Below, piece by piece: positions 33,101 through 39,669 of a stretch of 64,000 nt of DNA. The stretch spans positions 28,193,501-28,257,500 of the forward strand of contig OY747722.1 of NCBI GenBank assembly GCA_963556495.2. The letters run 5' to 3'. The notes below the pieces were generated by a model, which saw only the letters and a list, made by a program, of their open reading frames with translations, ran no database searches and was not told the origin of the DNA. A program made the translations under genes and the position numbers. The stretch's first letter is position 1; every line of letters starts with the position of its first letter. The stretch is from Valencia hispanica (lineage: Eukaryota > Chordata > Actinopteri > Cyprinodontiformes > Valenciidae).

Positions 33101-34808
33101 TCCTGAACTAGGATGTAGGGACGGTGAAAATAATCCACTCAGTTTTAACTTGAAGAAATAAACTCACAAAAGAAAACAAAATTAATGGCGGCAGTAGTTC
33201 CATCAATTGCTGTGTACAGGGAAGAGACACAGCTAAACTCTGAACCACTGAGCCAAGAGTACTTTCTATGCAAAAGAAAATATCATGGTACCTTTATTTA
33301 TGAAAGAAACATGGCTAAACATAGAACAGCTGGTCCAGGAGAACTTCTTATTGAAAGACAAAGAGTATACAAAGTTAATGTCAGTAATAGTTCTGTGAAC
33401 ATCGTCACCCAGCAAAACGATGCAGCTAAACACAAAGGCACTGAGCCTGGGGTACTTTCTATGGGAAAGAAAATATTATAGTACCTTTATTTATGAAAGA
33501 AACATGGCTAAACACAGAATTGCTGGGTCAGGAATACTTTCTGTAGAAAGACAGAGTACGAAGTTAATGTTGGTAATAATTCTGTGAACATTGTCATCTG
33601 GCAACAGACGCAGCTAAACATAGAAGAAGAAAGAGTACTTTCAGTAGCAAAGAAAAAACAAAGTGAGTTCTCATAGGTAATGCTGGTGGTAGTTCTACTG
33701 ATGGCTTTATCTGGAAGTGAGACAGCTAAACACACAAGAACTAAATAAAGAGTACTTTTAACAGGAAAGAAAAGCAGAGTACTGGTGGTTAAAGGCAGCA
33801 ATACCTCCACTGATAGCTTTATACAGAAATGAGGCACAGCTAAGCTGACAAGTATCAGGCTAGGCGTACCCTCTAAAGAAATAAAAAAGTAGACAGAAGA
33901 TAATTTATGCAATGTGTTCTAGTTTTTTCATTTAGTCTTTAGACTCTATAACTGCACAACAGAATGTTCTACAAAAGACAAGGACTCTACCTAAAATAAA
34001 ATTAAAATACCATAATTATTGAGACCTTGCTTTCCTGTGTATAAAAAACAGGTCACATCTTGCTCATAGGAAAGATTTACAGTAACTTGAAAATTTCTAG
34101 AATCCTCATGCTTGCGGTGTTGTGAATTTGCCTTGATATACTACAGGAATTTCCTCTCTTGTTCGTTCTTCTTCTTTCTTAAATTGTTTTTACTTATGTT
34201 GTAATCTCGGTCTTGTCTTGCTGTTGCCTCCTCTTCCTGCCCTCCAGTTGAGCTCCCCTTTAATGTTCCCTCACCATATCCATATTCTTCTTCTTCACCC
34301 CATGATCCAGTCAGAGACGCTGCTCATCAACCCCCTTCACACTCTGATCCCATCCACCATGTGCGTGTCATTTGGGGTCATGCTTCCAGTGGGGAACCCC
34401 CCCAACGCTATCGTCTTCAGTTACGGCCACGTGAAGATCAGCGACATGGTAGGTCTCTCTCAAACACACACACACACTCTTCAAGCATCTGTGGCATCAA
34501 AAGACTTTAAGGGTACACCATGTCATATTTGTTCTGTCTAAAATTGAAATAAATATATGTATATTTTTTTAATAACCTAATGGTCCTGAAAGCAGTCATA
34601 TTTGTTTTTTTTTCAGTCTTTAAAGATTAGTTTATGTGTTTTTATTTTATACTTTTATCTTTCTGTTCAGGTGAAAGCAGGGTTTGGAGTGAACCTGATC
34701 GGTGTGGCAGTGGTTATGTTAGCCATCACCACTTGGGGGGTCCCGCTCTTCAACCTGACTGAGTTTCCCGCCTGGGCAGTGGCCAGGAACGTCACTGGAG
34801 GCTTATAA
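1344..34808 (+). CDS. slc13a4: Sodium/sulfate cotransporter Slc13a4 (NaS2/SUT-1-like), 15 coding exons
   Basis: Plasma-membrane Na+-coupled sulfate transporter of the SLC13/DASS family. Exons: 1344-1442, 19572-19700, 21217-21353, 21440-21615, 22865-22928, 24013-24052, 25700-25884, 29115-29234, 29395-29496, 30547-30648, 30782-30891, 32598-32719, 32869-33030, 34311-34448, 34671-34808. All introns are GT-AG and the joined frame is 607 codons (mammalian SLC13A4 is about 626). The two Na+-site repeats are seen as SNT at residues 139-141 (within [11 protein letters not shown]) and SNP at 501-503 (within TEIASNPAT). SNP in the second site is the form I recall for the sulfate members SLC13A1/A4, and exon 2 ([19 protein letters not shown]) matches SLC13A4 best. 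A charged hydrophilic loop spans about 165-235. A C-terminal NVT sequon (602-604) agrees with the glycosylated extracellular tail of the family. The start at 1344 was chosen for Kozak context and because it aligns with the mammalian start; 1320 would add 8 residues. Slc13a1 is the main alternative identity. Confidence 0.94.
1513..1627. repeat. Compound (GC)n(CA)n(TA)n microsatellite
   Basis: Alternating purine-pyrimidine tract: short GC and AC runs, then about 42 TA units from 1543 to 1627, just inside intron 1. Confidence 0.97.
1861..1886. repeat. (TG)13 microsatellite
   Basis: Uninterrupted TG dinucleotides preceded by a CT-rich stretch, in intron 1. Confidence 0.95.
2560..2632 (+). mobile_element. 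LINE 3'-tail fragment (L2-like)
   Basis: Resembles the terminal region of fish L2-type LINEs: AAGTGCTTTGAG, then CTATATAAATGCAATCC, then an ATTATT run. Only the tail is present, as expected of strong 5' truncation. Confidence 0.6.
3160..3530 (-). mobile_element. Probable Tc1/mariner-like relic
   Basis: Contains the phrase GGAGTTTGCGTAGCCAAAAA and then a stretch reading 'tctcatgtgtccaaagcac', recurrent in reverse-strand fish Tc1-like elements. No terminal repeats were resolved. Confidence 0.45.
4841..4889. repeat. Interrupted (GT)n microsatellite
   Basis: GT dinucleotides with regular GC interruptions (GTGCGT). Confidence 0.93.
8344..9072. mobile_element. Tc1-like terminal repeats in foldback, with a SINE inserted in the left arm
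   Basis: 8380-8425 plus 8790-8880 reads like the 5' region of a Tc1-like element (GATAGACCAAC, then AATTGTGAAGTG). 8936-9072 is a diverged reverse-complement copy (CCACTTCACAATTAAG, then CCCAATAAAATAC). The two arms face each other across about 60 bp. The left arm is split by the SINE at about 8430-8788. There is no transposase frame. Confidence 0.65.
8430..8788 (-). mobile_element. tRNA-derived SINE, full-length-like copy 1
   Basis: On the - strand it starts GGCTGCATGGTGG, has a pol III B-box (GGGTTCAAATCC, near 8735-8750), and ends in an ATGGATAGATGG-type tail at 8430. It is alignable by eye along its length with the 16,801-17,162 copy. The conserved middle includes the phrase 'acatgcaaactc' and 'ggactgtggcaggaa'. 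Confidence 0.8.
9073..9636. mobile_element. Small DNA element with 17-bp TIRs
   Basis: The left end TTAAAGCTGCTGTCTGG (9073-9089) is matched 16/17 by the reverse complement of 9620-9636. The interior contains the phrase AATATGGCGACAG, poly-C and CA runs at 9151-9178, and no long frame. Both ends carry TTAA, but I could not confirm a duplication, so the superfamily is open. Confidence 0.65.
9637..12240. other. slc13a4: Intron 1, A+T-rich, with a C/T tract
   Basis: No exon-like frames. It holds the pyrimidine tract at 10,490-10,840. A diverged repeat-like segment at 11,730-12,130 contains 'cgatatattgagatattttatg', a phrase seen in small fish DNA elements. Confidence 0.45.
10490..10840. repeat. 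Pyrimidine-rich low-complexity tract
   Basis: About 350 bp of CTTT/CCTT-rich sequence on the + strand. The apparent Phe/Leu/Ser-rich reading frames are an artefact of this bias. Confidence 0.9.
12245..12330 (+). mobile_element. Tc1-like transposase fragment
   Basis: Reads [13 protein letters not shown], the K(H/Y)GGGS-x-M-x-WG block that precedes the second catalytic Asp in Tc1-like transposases. The frame decays within about 30 codons. Confidence 0.7.
12491..12748 (+). pseudogene. L2 LINE ORF1 relic: SGNH/GDSL-type esterase C-terminus
   Basis: Encodes [10 protein letters not shown], then [13 protein letters not shown], and [11 protein letters not shown] with the D-x-x-H (DGIH) catalytic pair typical of the final block of SGNH hydrolases carried by ORF1 of many CR1/L2 LINEs. 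The upstream Ser and Gly/Asn blocks are missing, so this is a 5'-truncated piece. Confidence 0.72.
12929..13949 (+). pseudogene. L2 LINE ORF2 endonuclease and linker relic, frame-broken
   Basis: AP-type endonuclease signatures: [10 protein letters not shown] (first block), CLTETWL (catalytic Glu block) and GRGGGVG, then a stop at 13,256. The YRPPGPYS and DFNIH blocks follow in shifted frames near 13,285-13,400, and LSDHFLITF near 13,570. At least two frameshifts separate the blocks. Confidence 0.85.
14125..15825 (+). pseudogene. L2 LINE ORF2 reverse transcriptase relic
   Basis: A 472-codon open frame with RT blocks in order: [44 protein letters not shown] (first catalytic Asp), [13 protein letters not shown], and YADDTQLYL (catalytic Asp pair intact). 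TAA at 15,541 interrupts the C-terminal domain. The reading continues in frame to about 15,720 and then through a shift to a stop near 15,825. It is inactive. Confidence 0.93.
16801..17162 (-). mobile_element. tRNA-derived SINE, copy 2, with 10-bp target-site duplication
   Basis: On the - strand: an A-box-like TGGCCCAGTTGTTAGC near 17,150-17,135, B-box GGTTCAAATCC near 17,105, a conserved body, and a (GGAT)n tail at 16,801. CGGAAATACA at 16791-16800 recurs exactly at 17163-17172, a target-site duplication as left by LINE-driven retroposition. Confidence 0.9.
17173..17590. other. slc13a4: Unassigned repeat-like intron segment
   Basis: Relatively G+C-rich, with phrases such as 'gtgaaagcgaaccgcaccag' that recall fish DNA-transposon ends. 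No terminal repeat pair was resolved and no gene is seen. Confidence 0.35.
17590..18740 (-). mobile_element. Decayed R4/Dong-like LINE relic
   Basis: The - strand readings show, across broken frames, SYKYLGI then [13 protein letters not shown] (near 18,575-18,480), and near 17,630 QKSVVLG followed by the usual end of the ORF. These are the C-terminal blocks of the R4/Dong-type ORF common in fish. Stops and shifts occur every 30-60 codons. Confidence 0.7.
19329..19460 (+). mobile_element. tRNA-derived SINE, copy 3, 5'-truncated, with TSD
   Basis: The 3' part of the same SINE family in + orientation: GATGGACTGGCGACCTGTCC, a poly-C interruption, and a (GGAT)n tail. AATGCAAGACTC (19317-19328) and AATGCAAAACTC (19461-19472) flank it, an 11/12 duplication. 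It sits about 110 bp before exon 2. Confidence 0.88.
19572..19700 (+). CDS. slc13a4: slc13a4 exon 2 (residues 34-76)
   Basis: Opens EACCAYV and carries a membrane segment with [17 protein letters not shown], characteristic of SLC13A4. The acceptor is TTTGCAG and the donor GTGAGG; phase 0 at both ends. Confidence 0.95.
19768..19856. repeat. (GGAA)n microsatellite
   Basis: GGGAA-type units grading into a perfect run of about 15 AAGG units, 70 bp after the exon 2 donor in intron 2. Confidence 0.96.
20455..20646 (+). mobile_element. LINE ORF2 C-terminal fragment, clade unclear
   Basis: Reads [19 protein letters not shown] followed by [14 protein letters not shown]. This is the post-RT block (YxSxxxSxIxxxxxCWG and RLxKLxxKAxxVxG) of many fish LINE ORF2s. 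The frame ends at 20,644 and nothing else of the element is recognisable nearby. Confidence 0.68.
21217..21353 (+). CDS. slc13a4: slc13a4 exon 3 (residues 77-122)
   Basis: Begins [13 protein letters not shown] and contains the conserved [13 protein letters not shown]. It ends two bases into the Met122 codon, followed by GTAAGC. Confidence 0.95.
21440..21615 (+). CDS. slc13a4: slc13a4 exon 4 (residues 122-181), first Na+ site
   Basis: Carries [19 protein letters not shown] with the first SNT motif of the DASS fold, then the start of the acidic cytoplasmic loop ([15 protein letters not shown]). Intron 3 before it is only 86 bp. The donor is GTATGT. Confidence 0.96.
21655..22765 (-). mobile_element. 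Tc1-like degenerate DNA element filling intron 4
   Basis: Starts CAGTGCAGTGAAAAAGGATT and contains phrases recurrent in fish Tc1-like elements on the opposite strand, such as 'ctggtgtgctttggatcatt', 'gacgccagatgtaatggg' and 'tgtggttctctggtgtcc'. All frames are broken. Confidence 0.65.
22865..22928 (+). CDS. slc13a4: slc13a4 exon 5 (residues 181-202), loop
   Basis: A 64-bp exon encoding a charged loop stretch ([19 protein letters not shown]). It is not conserved enough to recognise on its own. It is supported by an AG acceptor, a GTATGT donor and exact phase joining to exons 4 and 6. Confidence 0.75.
23590..23710 (+). mobile_element. LINE 3'-tail fragment
   Basis: Ends CAAAGCACCTTGAATTGTC then AAATAAATGTGCCTTGCCTTG, the L2/Rex-type tail layout, in intron 5. 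The 5' extent is not defined. Confidence 0.55.
24013..24052 (+). CDS. slc13a4: slc13a4 exon 6 (residues 202-215), loop micro-exon
   Basis: A 40-bp exon ([13 protein letters not shown]) after a pyrimidine-rich acceptor (TTCTTCTCTCAG), with donor GTAAAA. Exons 5 and 6 together (104 bp) restore phase 0 into exon 7. Skipping either one alone would shift the frame. Confidence 0.72.
24187..24870. mobile_element. Non-autonomous DNA element interrupted by A/T-rich repeats
   Basis: The left side has GGGGGACATATTGTGCCTTT and 'agcggttgcagaccacgccc'; the right side has 'gtgacgtcacaataaggcac' and 'tttctgacagc'. Both halves match one common fish element by memory. Between them (24,440-24,720) is an imperfect TTTA/TAAA repeat with inverted arms (ATTTCCAATTGTATTT-type units). 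Confidence 0.55.
24990..25390 (-). mobile_element. Tc1-like relic in intron 6
   Basis: Contains CCATGATGTTGCCACCAACCA, the reverse-strand form of the Tc1-like 'GGTGGxxxxxATCATG' block, within broken sequence. Confidence 0.5.
25700..25884 (+). CDS. slc13a4: slc13a4 exon 7 (residues 216-277)
   Basis: Ends the hydrophilic loop ([18 protein letters not shown]) and enters [17 protein letters not shown] and [15 protein letters not shown], strongly conserved in sulfate SLC13 members. The donor is GTGGGT. Confidence 0.95.
25885..27250. other. slc13a4: Intron 7, 5' part, nothing recognised
   Basis: A+T-rich sequence without exon-like frames or clear repeats. Confidence 0.45.
27251..28140. mobile_element. 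Cluster of DNA-element relics and a LINE tail
   Basis: 27,300-27,560 looks like a decayed DNA element ('agtgtgtaaaccccagtt', 'tttgcccactcttcg'). 27,655-27,740 is a - strand LINE 3' tail (TTTTATTTATAAAGCACATTT, then GCCCAAAGTGCTGTACAA). 27,950-28,010 carries 'catgaggctgccaccaccatg', a Tc1-like block in reverse. Confidence 0.5.
28141..29114. other. slc13a4: Intron 7, 3' part, nothing firm
   Basis: No exon or clear repeat. A B-box-like GTTCGAATCCC at about 28,757 was noted, but no SINE body could be defined. Confidence 0.4.
29115..29234 (+). CDS. slc13a4: slc13a4 exon 8 (residues 277-317)
   Basis: Encodes [19 protein letters not shown] followed by a membrane helix ending LFLGCN. Acceptor CTATTACAG, donor GTTAGT. 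Confidence 0.95.
29395..29496 (+). CDS. slc13a4: slc13a4 exon 9 (residues 317-351)
   Basis: Cytoplasmic basic stretch ([12 protein letters not shown]) followed by [12 protein letters not shown], the family's conserved EEYxKLG motif. Acceptor TCTTCAG, donor GTGACT. Confidence 0.94.
29520..30440. mobile_element. Tc1-like relic filling intron 9
   Basis: Phrases such as 'ttattgagattttatgtgatg', 'ttgactttgactaggccattctaacac' and a closing 'ggctgttgatactttttctaggcaatgtac' match the ends and leader of fish Tc1-like elements. No intact frame remains. Confidence 0.55.
30547..30648 (+). CDS. slc13a4: slc13a4 exon 10 (residues 351-385)
   Basis: [19 protein letters not shown] followed by REPGFVPGW, a hallmark SLC13 segment. 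Donor GTAAGC. Confidence 0.96.
30782..30891 (+). CDS. slc13a4: slc13a4 exon 11 (residues 385-422)
   Basis: [21 protein letters not shown], nearly identical to SLC13A4, followed by a Ser-rich linker. Acceptor TTTCCAG, donor GTCAGT. Intron 10 is 133 bp. Confidence 0.96.
30892..32597. other. slc13a4: Intron 11, nothing recognised
   Basis: A+T-rich. Short frames are interrupted and lack splice or family support. Confidence 0.45.
32598..32719 (+). CDS. slc13a4: slc13a4 exon 12 (residues 422-462)
   Basis: Acidic opening ([11 protein letters not shown]), then [21 protein letters not shown], the conserved PW..VLxGGGxAL region. Donor GTAAAA. Confidence 0.96.
32869..33030 (+). CDS. slc13a4: slc13a4 exon 13 (residues 463-516), second Na+ site
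   Basis: [13 protein letters not shown] followed by [20 protein letters not shown] at 501-503 is the sulfate-type version of the second SNT motif. Phase 0 at both ends. Confidence 0.96.
33190..33890. repeat. Degenerate tandem array in intron 13
   Basis: Repeated modules around ACAGCTAAACACA and AGAGTACTTTCTATG, with a larger period of 193 bp: TACCTTTATTTATGAAAGAA starts near 33,289 and again near 33,482. The last third has diverged. The open frame at 33,185-33,481 is a by-product. Confidence 0.75.
34311..34448 (+). CDS. slc13a4: slc13a4 exon 14 (residues 517-562)
   Basis: [19 protein letters not shown] followed by [17 protein letters not shown], one of the most conserved SLC13 segments. The acceptor is ATGATCCAG at 34302-34310. 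An upstream CAG at 34245-34247 would give a frame unlike the family. Confidence 0.95.
34671..34808 (+). CDS. slc13a4: slc13a4 exon 15 (residues 563-607 and stop)
   Basis: Last helix ([16 protein letters not shown]) and an extracellular tail with NLT (590-592) and NVT (602-604) sequons. TAA at 34806-34808. Confidence 0.96.
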   Translation: MKAGFGVNLIGVAVVMLAITTWGVPLFNLTEFPAWAVARNVTGGL

Positions 34809-35424
34809 CCAACGCTGGGCTCAGGCCCGAGCCGATAGAAAGGGCGGGGCGGTGGACTACTCAAACACAGAAAGATAAAGAAGAGACAACACGGATATGA
34901 CCGAGTCAAGAGGATCTTCTTCCCCAGAAAGAGACTGAGAGAACCGGCCTGACGAAAAGGAAGACAAGAGAAAATGGTGAAAACTTCTTAGCAGTTACTT
35001 GGATAGAATATTAGCTTCAGTTTAAGTTGGCCTTATAATGGTCACTCTGGGGAAAAACTGAACTTCTACAACAGATTAACTTTACCTCTGTTGCTACAAA
35101 TACACTGATTCTACTTTCAATGAATCAATAAAAATCTAAAACCTAATTGAGGAAAATTGAGAGCTCATATCATATGGATATTTCTTATATATATCAGAAC
35201 TAAAAGATTTTTATAAATCCACCATAAATGAACTATGCCATGCCTCACTGTATTCCCTGTACTGTTGTAGTGAATGTTTCAATCGAAATAAGCTATTTAG
35301 CCACTGTTTAGAAACCTCTTTTTTTGCATACATGCTTTAGCCTAAATCTACATGTTAGCGTGGCACACTGTTCAATTCTGAATTTGACTTATGTTAATTT
35401 TAAAAAAAGAAGATAAGGAATAAA
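34809..35424 (+). terminator. slc13a4: slc13a4 3' UTR with polyadenylation signals
   Basis: Noncoding sequence after the stop with canonical AATAAA hexamers at 35127-35132 and 35419-35424. Either could end the mRNA; the first would give a 3' UTR of roughly 0.35 kb. Confidence 0.55.
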
Positions 35425-35850
35425 AAAGATGTTTCTACTGTGGCTATGGATGTACTATATAAATACACTCACTGACTAAAGCAGTGTAGCATAAAGGTTA
35501 AGAACCCAGAAAAAAGACGGTACTTTTTAACTGAGTGTAAAATACTGCAACGAGTATGTAATTAATTGGATTTTTATAGGTGGTGCCATGAAAAGTTGAG
35601 GGTGTTGCAGGCAGTTGCTGGAACATCCAACAGACAATCAAAGGTAATGATGTCTTAGTGGGTGGTGTAAAGATCCAACTACAGGAACAGTTTTGATCTT
35701 GATAAAATTGTGCTACGGGCTAATAAAGTTTGGGCAGACGATGTACCCAGCACTCAGATGAATGTCTTTTTACAACTCAATAGGGTTCTACAAGCTAGTT
35801 TAATGAGGTTAAAATCTTTTTTTTTTTTAAGTTTGGAGTGAATTATCACG
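35425..35850. other. Intergenic, nothing recognised
   Basis: A+T-rich sequence between the slc13a4 3' end and the foldback cluster. Confidence 0.5.
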
Positions 35851-36880
35851 GTACGTTCCGTTTGCAGTCGGAACTTAGAAATTCCGACATCCAAGTTGGA
35901 AAAATTAATTGGAACGAACCCCCCCCCCAGTCTTCTCATTTGGAAAGTCAGAGATTTTTGGTTTGTTCCATTTACCTCGGAAGTCAGGACTCAGACCTGG
36001 GTTTGACGTCACACCCGAGTAAACAGCGTTCCGGTTAATGTAGTCAGATAAGTCGGGATTTCAAAATGGCAACGCCCAGTTAGCCACTGTTGGTAATATC
36101 TCTTACAAACATTGTTTTAGGTTGTACTTTCCATATGCGGACAGTTTAATTTTGTTAGGTTTAGAGTTACAGGTGCCTCATGTAGCTCTGATTTAAAAAG
36201 TGTGTCTTGTAAAACAAACATATTTCCACCACAATTTCTGGTTATATTGAAAGTCAAATTCGGAGCAAGAAAAAAAATCTCGGACTTTCAGACTTCAAAG
36301 GCTTTTCCAGTTGATTTTTCCCACTCTGAAGTCGGAATCTCTGAGTTCCAACTATAAATGGAACGCACTATTTTTTTTGCTGACTTTGACTTTCAATATG
36401 GCCGCTTATTGGGTCAGCAACAGTAAGTGGAGGTGGAAACTTGTTTATTTTACAAGACACACTTGTAAGAGTATGTTCAAAATCAATGTTACATGTAGAG
36501 CCTGCAGCTCTAAACGTAACAAACTAAAACTGGTGTTTGCATGTGGAAAGTACTGCTTATGATGTTTGTAAGAGGTACTACCAACAATGGCTAACTGGGC
36601 ATCGTCATATTGGAATCCCTACATATCCGACTAGGTTAACTGGAATGCTGTTTACTCGGGTGTGACATCAAACCCAGCTCCTAGTTCCAAGGTAAATGGA
36701 ACGCACCATTTTTTCTTGGCCGACTTCCATTTTCAATATGGCCGCCTCTCGCATCAACAATAGCAGATGGGGTGGAAACATGATTATGTCACAAGACACA
36801 CTAGTAAGATTGTGTCTAAAATCATTGTGACATGTACAGCCTGCAACTCTAAACTTAACTTCACGCACCATCAATGAGTC
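35851..36880. repeat. Foldback repeat cluster: one inverted and two direct units
   Basis: AAATGGAACGCAC occurs at 36356-36368 and 36694-36706, and its near-complement at 35851-35863. Unit 2 (36,356-36,700) is the reverse complement of much of unit 1 (about 35,960-36,220). Unit 3 (36,694-36,870) repeats the start of unit 2 directly at a 338-bp offset (ATATGGCCGC, then ACAAGACACAC). The family is unknown to me. Confidence 0.8.
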
Positions 36881-37350
36881 AGGCTCTTCTTGTGAAAATT
36901 TGCTGGAAGTTCTGTCTCAGCTGTGTTGACCATTTTAACACTCCTTAAACTGCTTCAGGCAGTCCTGCTGTATAAGCAGAACCACCAGCGCTCAAAGACA
37001 TCTGAGAAGCTAGCAACGACTTAAACAGACTAAAACAACACTGACAATTGCAGACATCCAGCTCAAAGTGGCCTTAGGTGCTGGAGCATGATGCTAACTG
37101 CATGACAAGAAGATAAAACAAAAAACCTGCCTGAAGCCTTTAGCATCTGGTGCTATTTTGTAGTCCAAACATCTCGTTGGAGATGGTGCTTTTGATGGAC
37201 AATCTAAAACCTTGAACTTTTATTATTGAAGTTGACCTTCAGAAATGTTATAATCGTTTCATTGACCTCCCATGACCTTAACTCACTGTTGTGAATGTCA
37301 GATTATAAGGCAACTGCCTGTAGCACCACTTATCCCTTAGTATTCTAGAC

Positions 37351-37751
37351 CAGGGTTCTGCAACCTCGGGCTGCTAGAGGCTCCAGAACCAACTGTTTAC
37401 TTTTTTTTAAATGCAGGTTTTAGCAGTTTTCATTCTCTTGAAATAATTGCACTGGATTTCCATAGCAGAATGACACTAAAAATAAATTTTTTAAATAATT
37501 TTCCAAGATAACATCCCATAGAAGAAAATACATCCACTCTTTTTACAACTGTTTTTCTTTATTTTAAAACCTAAAAATAGAAACAAAATCATAAAAAAGA
37601 CGACAATTTTCCTAAAGGAGGTATTTCCAAAAAATGACAAGTTGTCTTTGTTTGTAAAGGTCAGCAAACATTTGCAGCTCTAAGCGAGTTTTATTTAACT
37701 GGACTGAGGGCCCAAAATGTCTCTTTGGATTGTAAAGGTTGCAGAGCCCTG
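37351..37751. mobile_element. hAT-like MITE with TIRs and 8-bp duplication
   Basis: 401 bp. The left end CAGGGTTCTGCAACCT matches 15/16 the reverse complement of the right end (AGGTTGCAGAGCCCTG). Flanks TTCTAGAC (37343-37350) and TTCTACAC (37752-37759) agree at 7 of 8 positions. Ends starting CAGGG and an 8-bp duplication are typical of hAT elements. The interior has no transposase. Confidence 0.85.
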
Positions 37752-37759
37752 TTCTACAC

Positions 37760-38727
37760 AGCTCCCTGTAAAGCAGATCCTTTCCATCCCCATCACTAGT
37801 CTGCAAATTTTGTCCAATTCCTTTCCGAACGCTCAATTCGGATCTCAACTGTTTTTGTCAGTGAGTGTAGTCAACCTACTGTACATATAACCAAATCTTT
37901 TTCATGTTCATTTTTTGTATTCAGATATAATCTGATTCTACACAAATCAAGGGCTTCCTATCATGTGACCAATCATTTTACCAAAGGTTCTAAAGCTGAT
38001 TTAGAGCTCTGCTTTGCAGCAAATACTTTTAATTTATGTTACTCAAGACAATTTGAAATGCTTTTTCTGTAACAAGCCTTTAATGCTAAAATGTTGGCTG
38101 CCTGTTTCAAACCTGGATTAGAACATTGTTAGCACGTTGGTGCCTTGCTGTGATGCCAGCACAGCTGGAGAACCTCACTTCACTGCTTAAAGGTTAACTT
38201 TCTTAAATCATTCGCACTGTAATTGTTTACTCTGCTTACGACAATAATCTATTTACAGTAGTGGTCATGCATTCTTTGCCAAAATGAACTTGAAACTTTG
38301 GGTTTTCAGATTTTTGTCTTAATGTCAGATGGTCTTAACGTCCGGAAAAGGTTGCAGGGACTGAGTTTTATGGAGGTGTAGGAAGCATATGATGGAAGAA
38401 GTGAAAATATGGGAGGCAGCAGAGTCCATTCAAGCTCCGGCAGACCGAAAATTACTTCCGAAAGTGGAGGAGTTAGTACGGGACTGTATTGTGCAATAGT
38501 TTGTTTCATCAATCAACAAATCACAATAACTCTTACGGTGGCACAGTCAAAAGGATGGAACGAAACCCTTTTGAGAGTAATTGCAAAAGATATGCTTTAT
38601 ATTTTCACAGGAAATACATTGTCATGTAATTTGTCACTGTTTTGTATAACTGCATTAAAAGTGGAGGCCTTAGTGAAATCTGAATATGATGAATGTGATG
38701 GTTTTCTTTAGGGTTTATAGATTTCTG
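37760..38727. other. Intergenic, nothing recognised
   Basis: No exon-like or family-like sequence. Open frames near 38,410-38,710 have no recognisable domain and no splice support. Confidence 0.45.
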
Positions 38728-38926
38728 CAGGGTTCCTACACATTTCTAGTGTCCAACTCCCAAAGTCAGTCAATTTGGAGCAATTATTCAGATTCATTTC
38801 CAACTTGGAAAGGTCCAAAAACCGGACGGAGCGGTTTGATACATTTATCATTCCGAGAACAACACGGGAAATACTTTCTCAGACCTGGAAAGCACATAAC
38901 TCGAACTTCAGACTTTAGGAACCCTG
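38728..38926. mobile_element. Short hAT-like MITE
   Basis: 199 bp with ends CAGGGTTCCTA and TAGGAACCCTG (perfect 11-bp inverted repeat). The interior resembles the widespread fish 'cagggttcc...aaggtcc...ggaaccctg' elements. No clean 8-bp duplication was found. Confidence 0.7.
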
Positions 38927-39193
38927 TTTCTAGCGAAGGTTTCATCTTGCTGGTGTTGTGGCAAGGACCTTTGACCCTTAGGGGCCACACTGTGTGTAAA
39001 TACACACTGATTTGTAATATAAACACAATGTGTTTTTTTTTGCCTGTTTCCAATGACCTGTATCACCCTTGAATCACCTGTTTCATCATGAAAGGGTATT
39101 CATATCCATCTACTACAGGAGCTAGAGTTAGACCAAATGAAATAATATACATGTACGACAATAAAAGCCATCAAAATCCCTCGGTTGATTTGA

Positions 39194-39199
39194 TTTATT
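39194..39199 (-). terminator. coa6: Candidate coa6 polyadenylation signal
   Basis: AATAAA on the - strand, about 370 bp beyond the coa6 stop. Its use is not proven. Confidence 0.35.
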
Positions 39200-39570
39200 C
39201 CACCACGGTAGAGACTGTTGACGTATTACAAGAACACTTGATCTGGTACTGAAAGTACTGGTTAAACAGACTAATATTGTCTGGATGACTGGGTGCTAAC
39301 CTGGGTTACTTCTGGATGGATTCCACTGATGTTAGTCTAACATTAACACCAGAAATTCTTGTTTTTTTTTAGGAAGTAGGTCCAGGTATTTTTGCCAAGG
39401 CTTGTTGTGCAACCATCAGAATTCAAAACAATATTTACCCTAACAAATAAATAATGGTAAAAGGTTAAGACGAGGTGTTCTAGTCACGATGAAAGCTCCA
39501 CTCCTGCAGCTTCGCCAGTGGTTTAGGGTGTGGTTAAAAGTCAATGTAGGGTTCTGATGTTCGGTAACGA

Positions 39571-39669
39571 TTAGGAATTTACTCGTGGGCCTTCAGCAGG
39601 TGTGAACCCTTCGGTCTGCATCTTCTCTTTGTACTTCAGGAAGTCTCTCCTCTTGGTGAAGTATTTTAC
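39571..39669 (-). CDS. coa6: coa6 last coding exon (residues 49-80 and stop)
   Basis: VKYFTKRRDFLKYKEKMQ followed by EGFTPAE and TAA at 39573-39571. The acceptor reads CCCGGCAG on the - strand. Confidence 0.95.
   Translation of the reverse strand, partial: VKYFTKRRDFLKYKEKMQTEGFTPAEGPRVNS

Noticed and set aside
33185..33481. 98-codon frame in intron 13
   Set aside because: Lies in the tandem repeat array; the repeated unit gives repeated peptide words, and the frame is not part of the slc13a4 joined frame.
34246..34310. Alternative earlier acceptor for slc13a4 exon 14
   Set aside because: Using the CAG at 34,245-34,247 would insert a non-family segment; the CAG at 34,308-34,310 gives the conserved SETL start.
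38409..39072. Open frames of about 100-128 codons
   Set aside because: They overlap a hAT-like MITE and have no domain or splice support.
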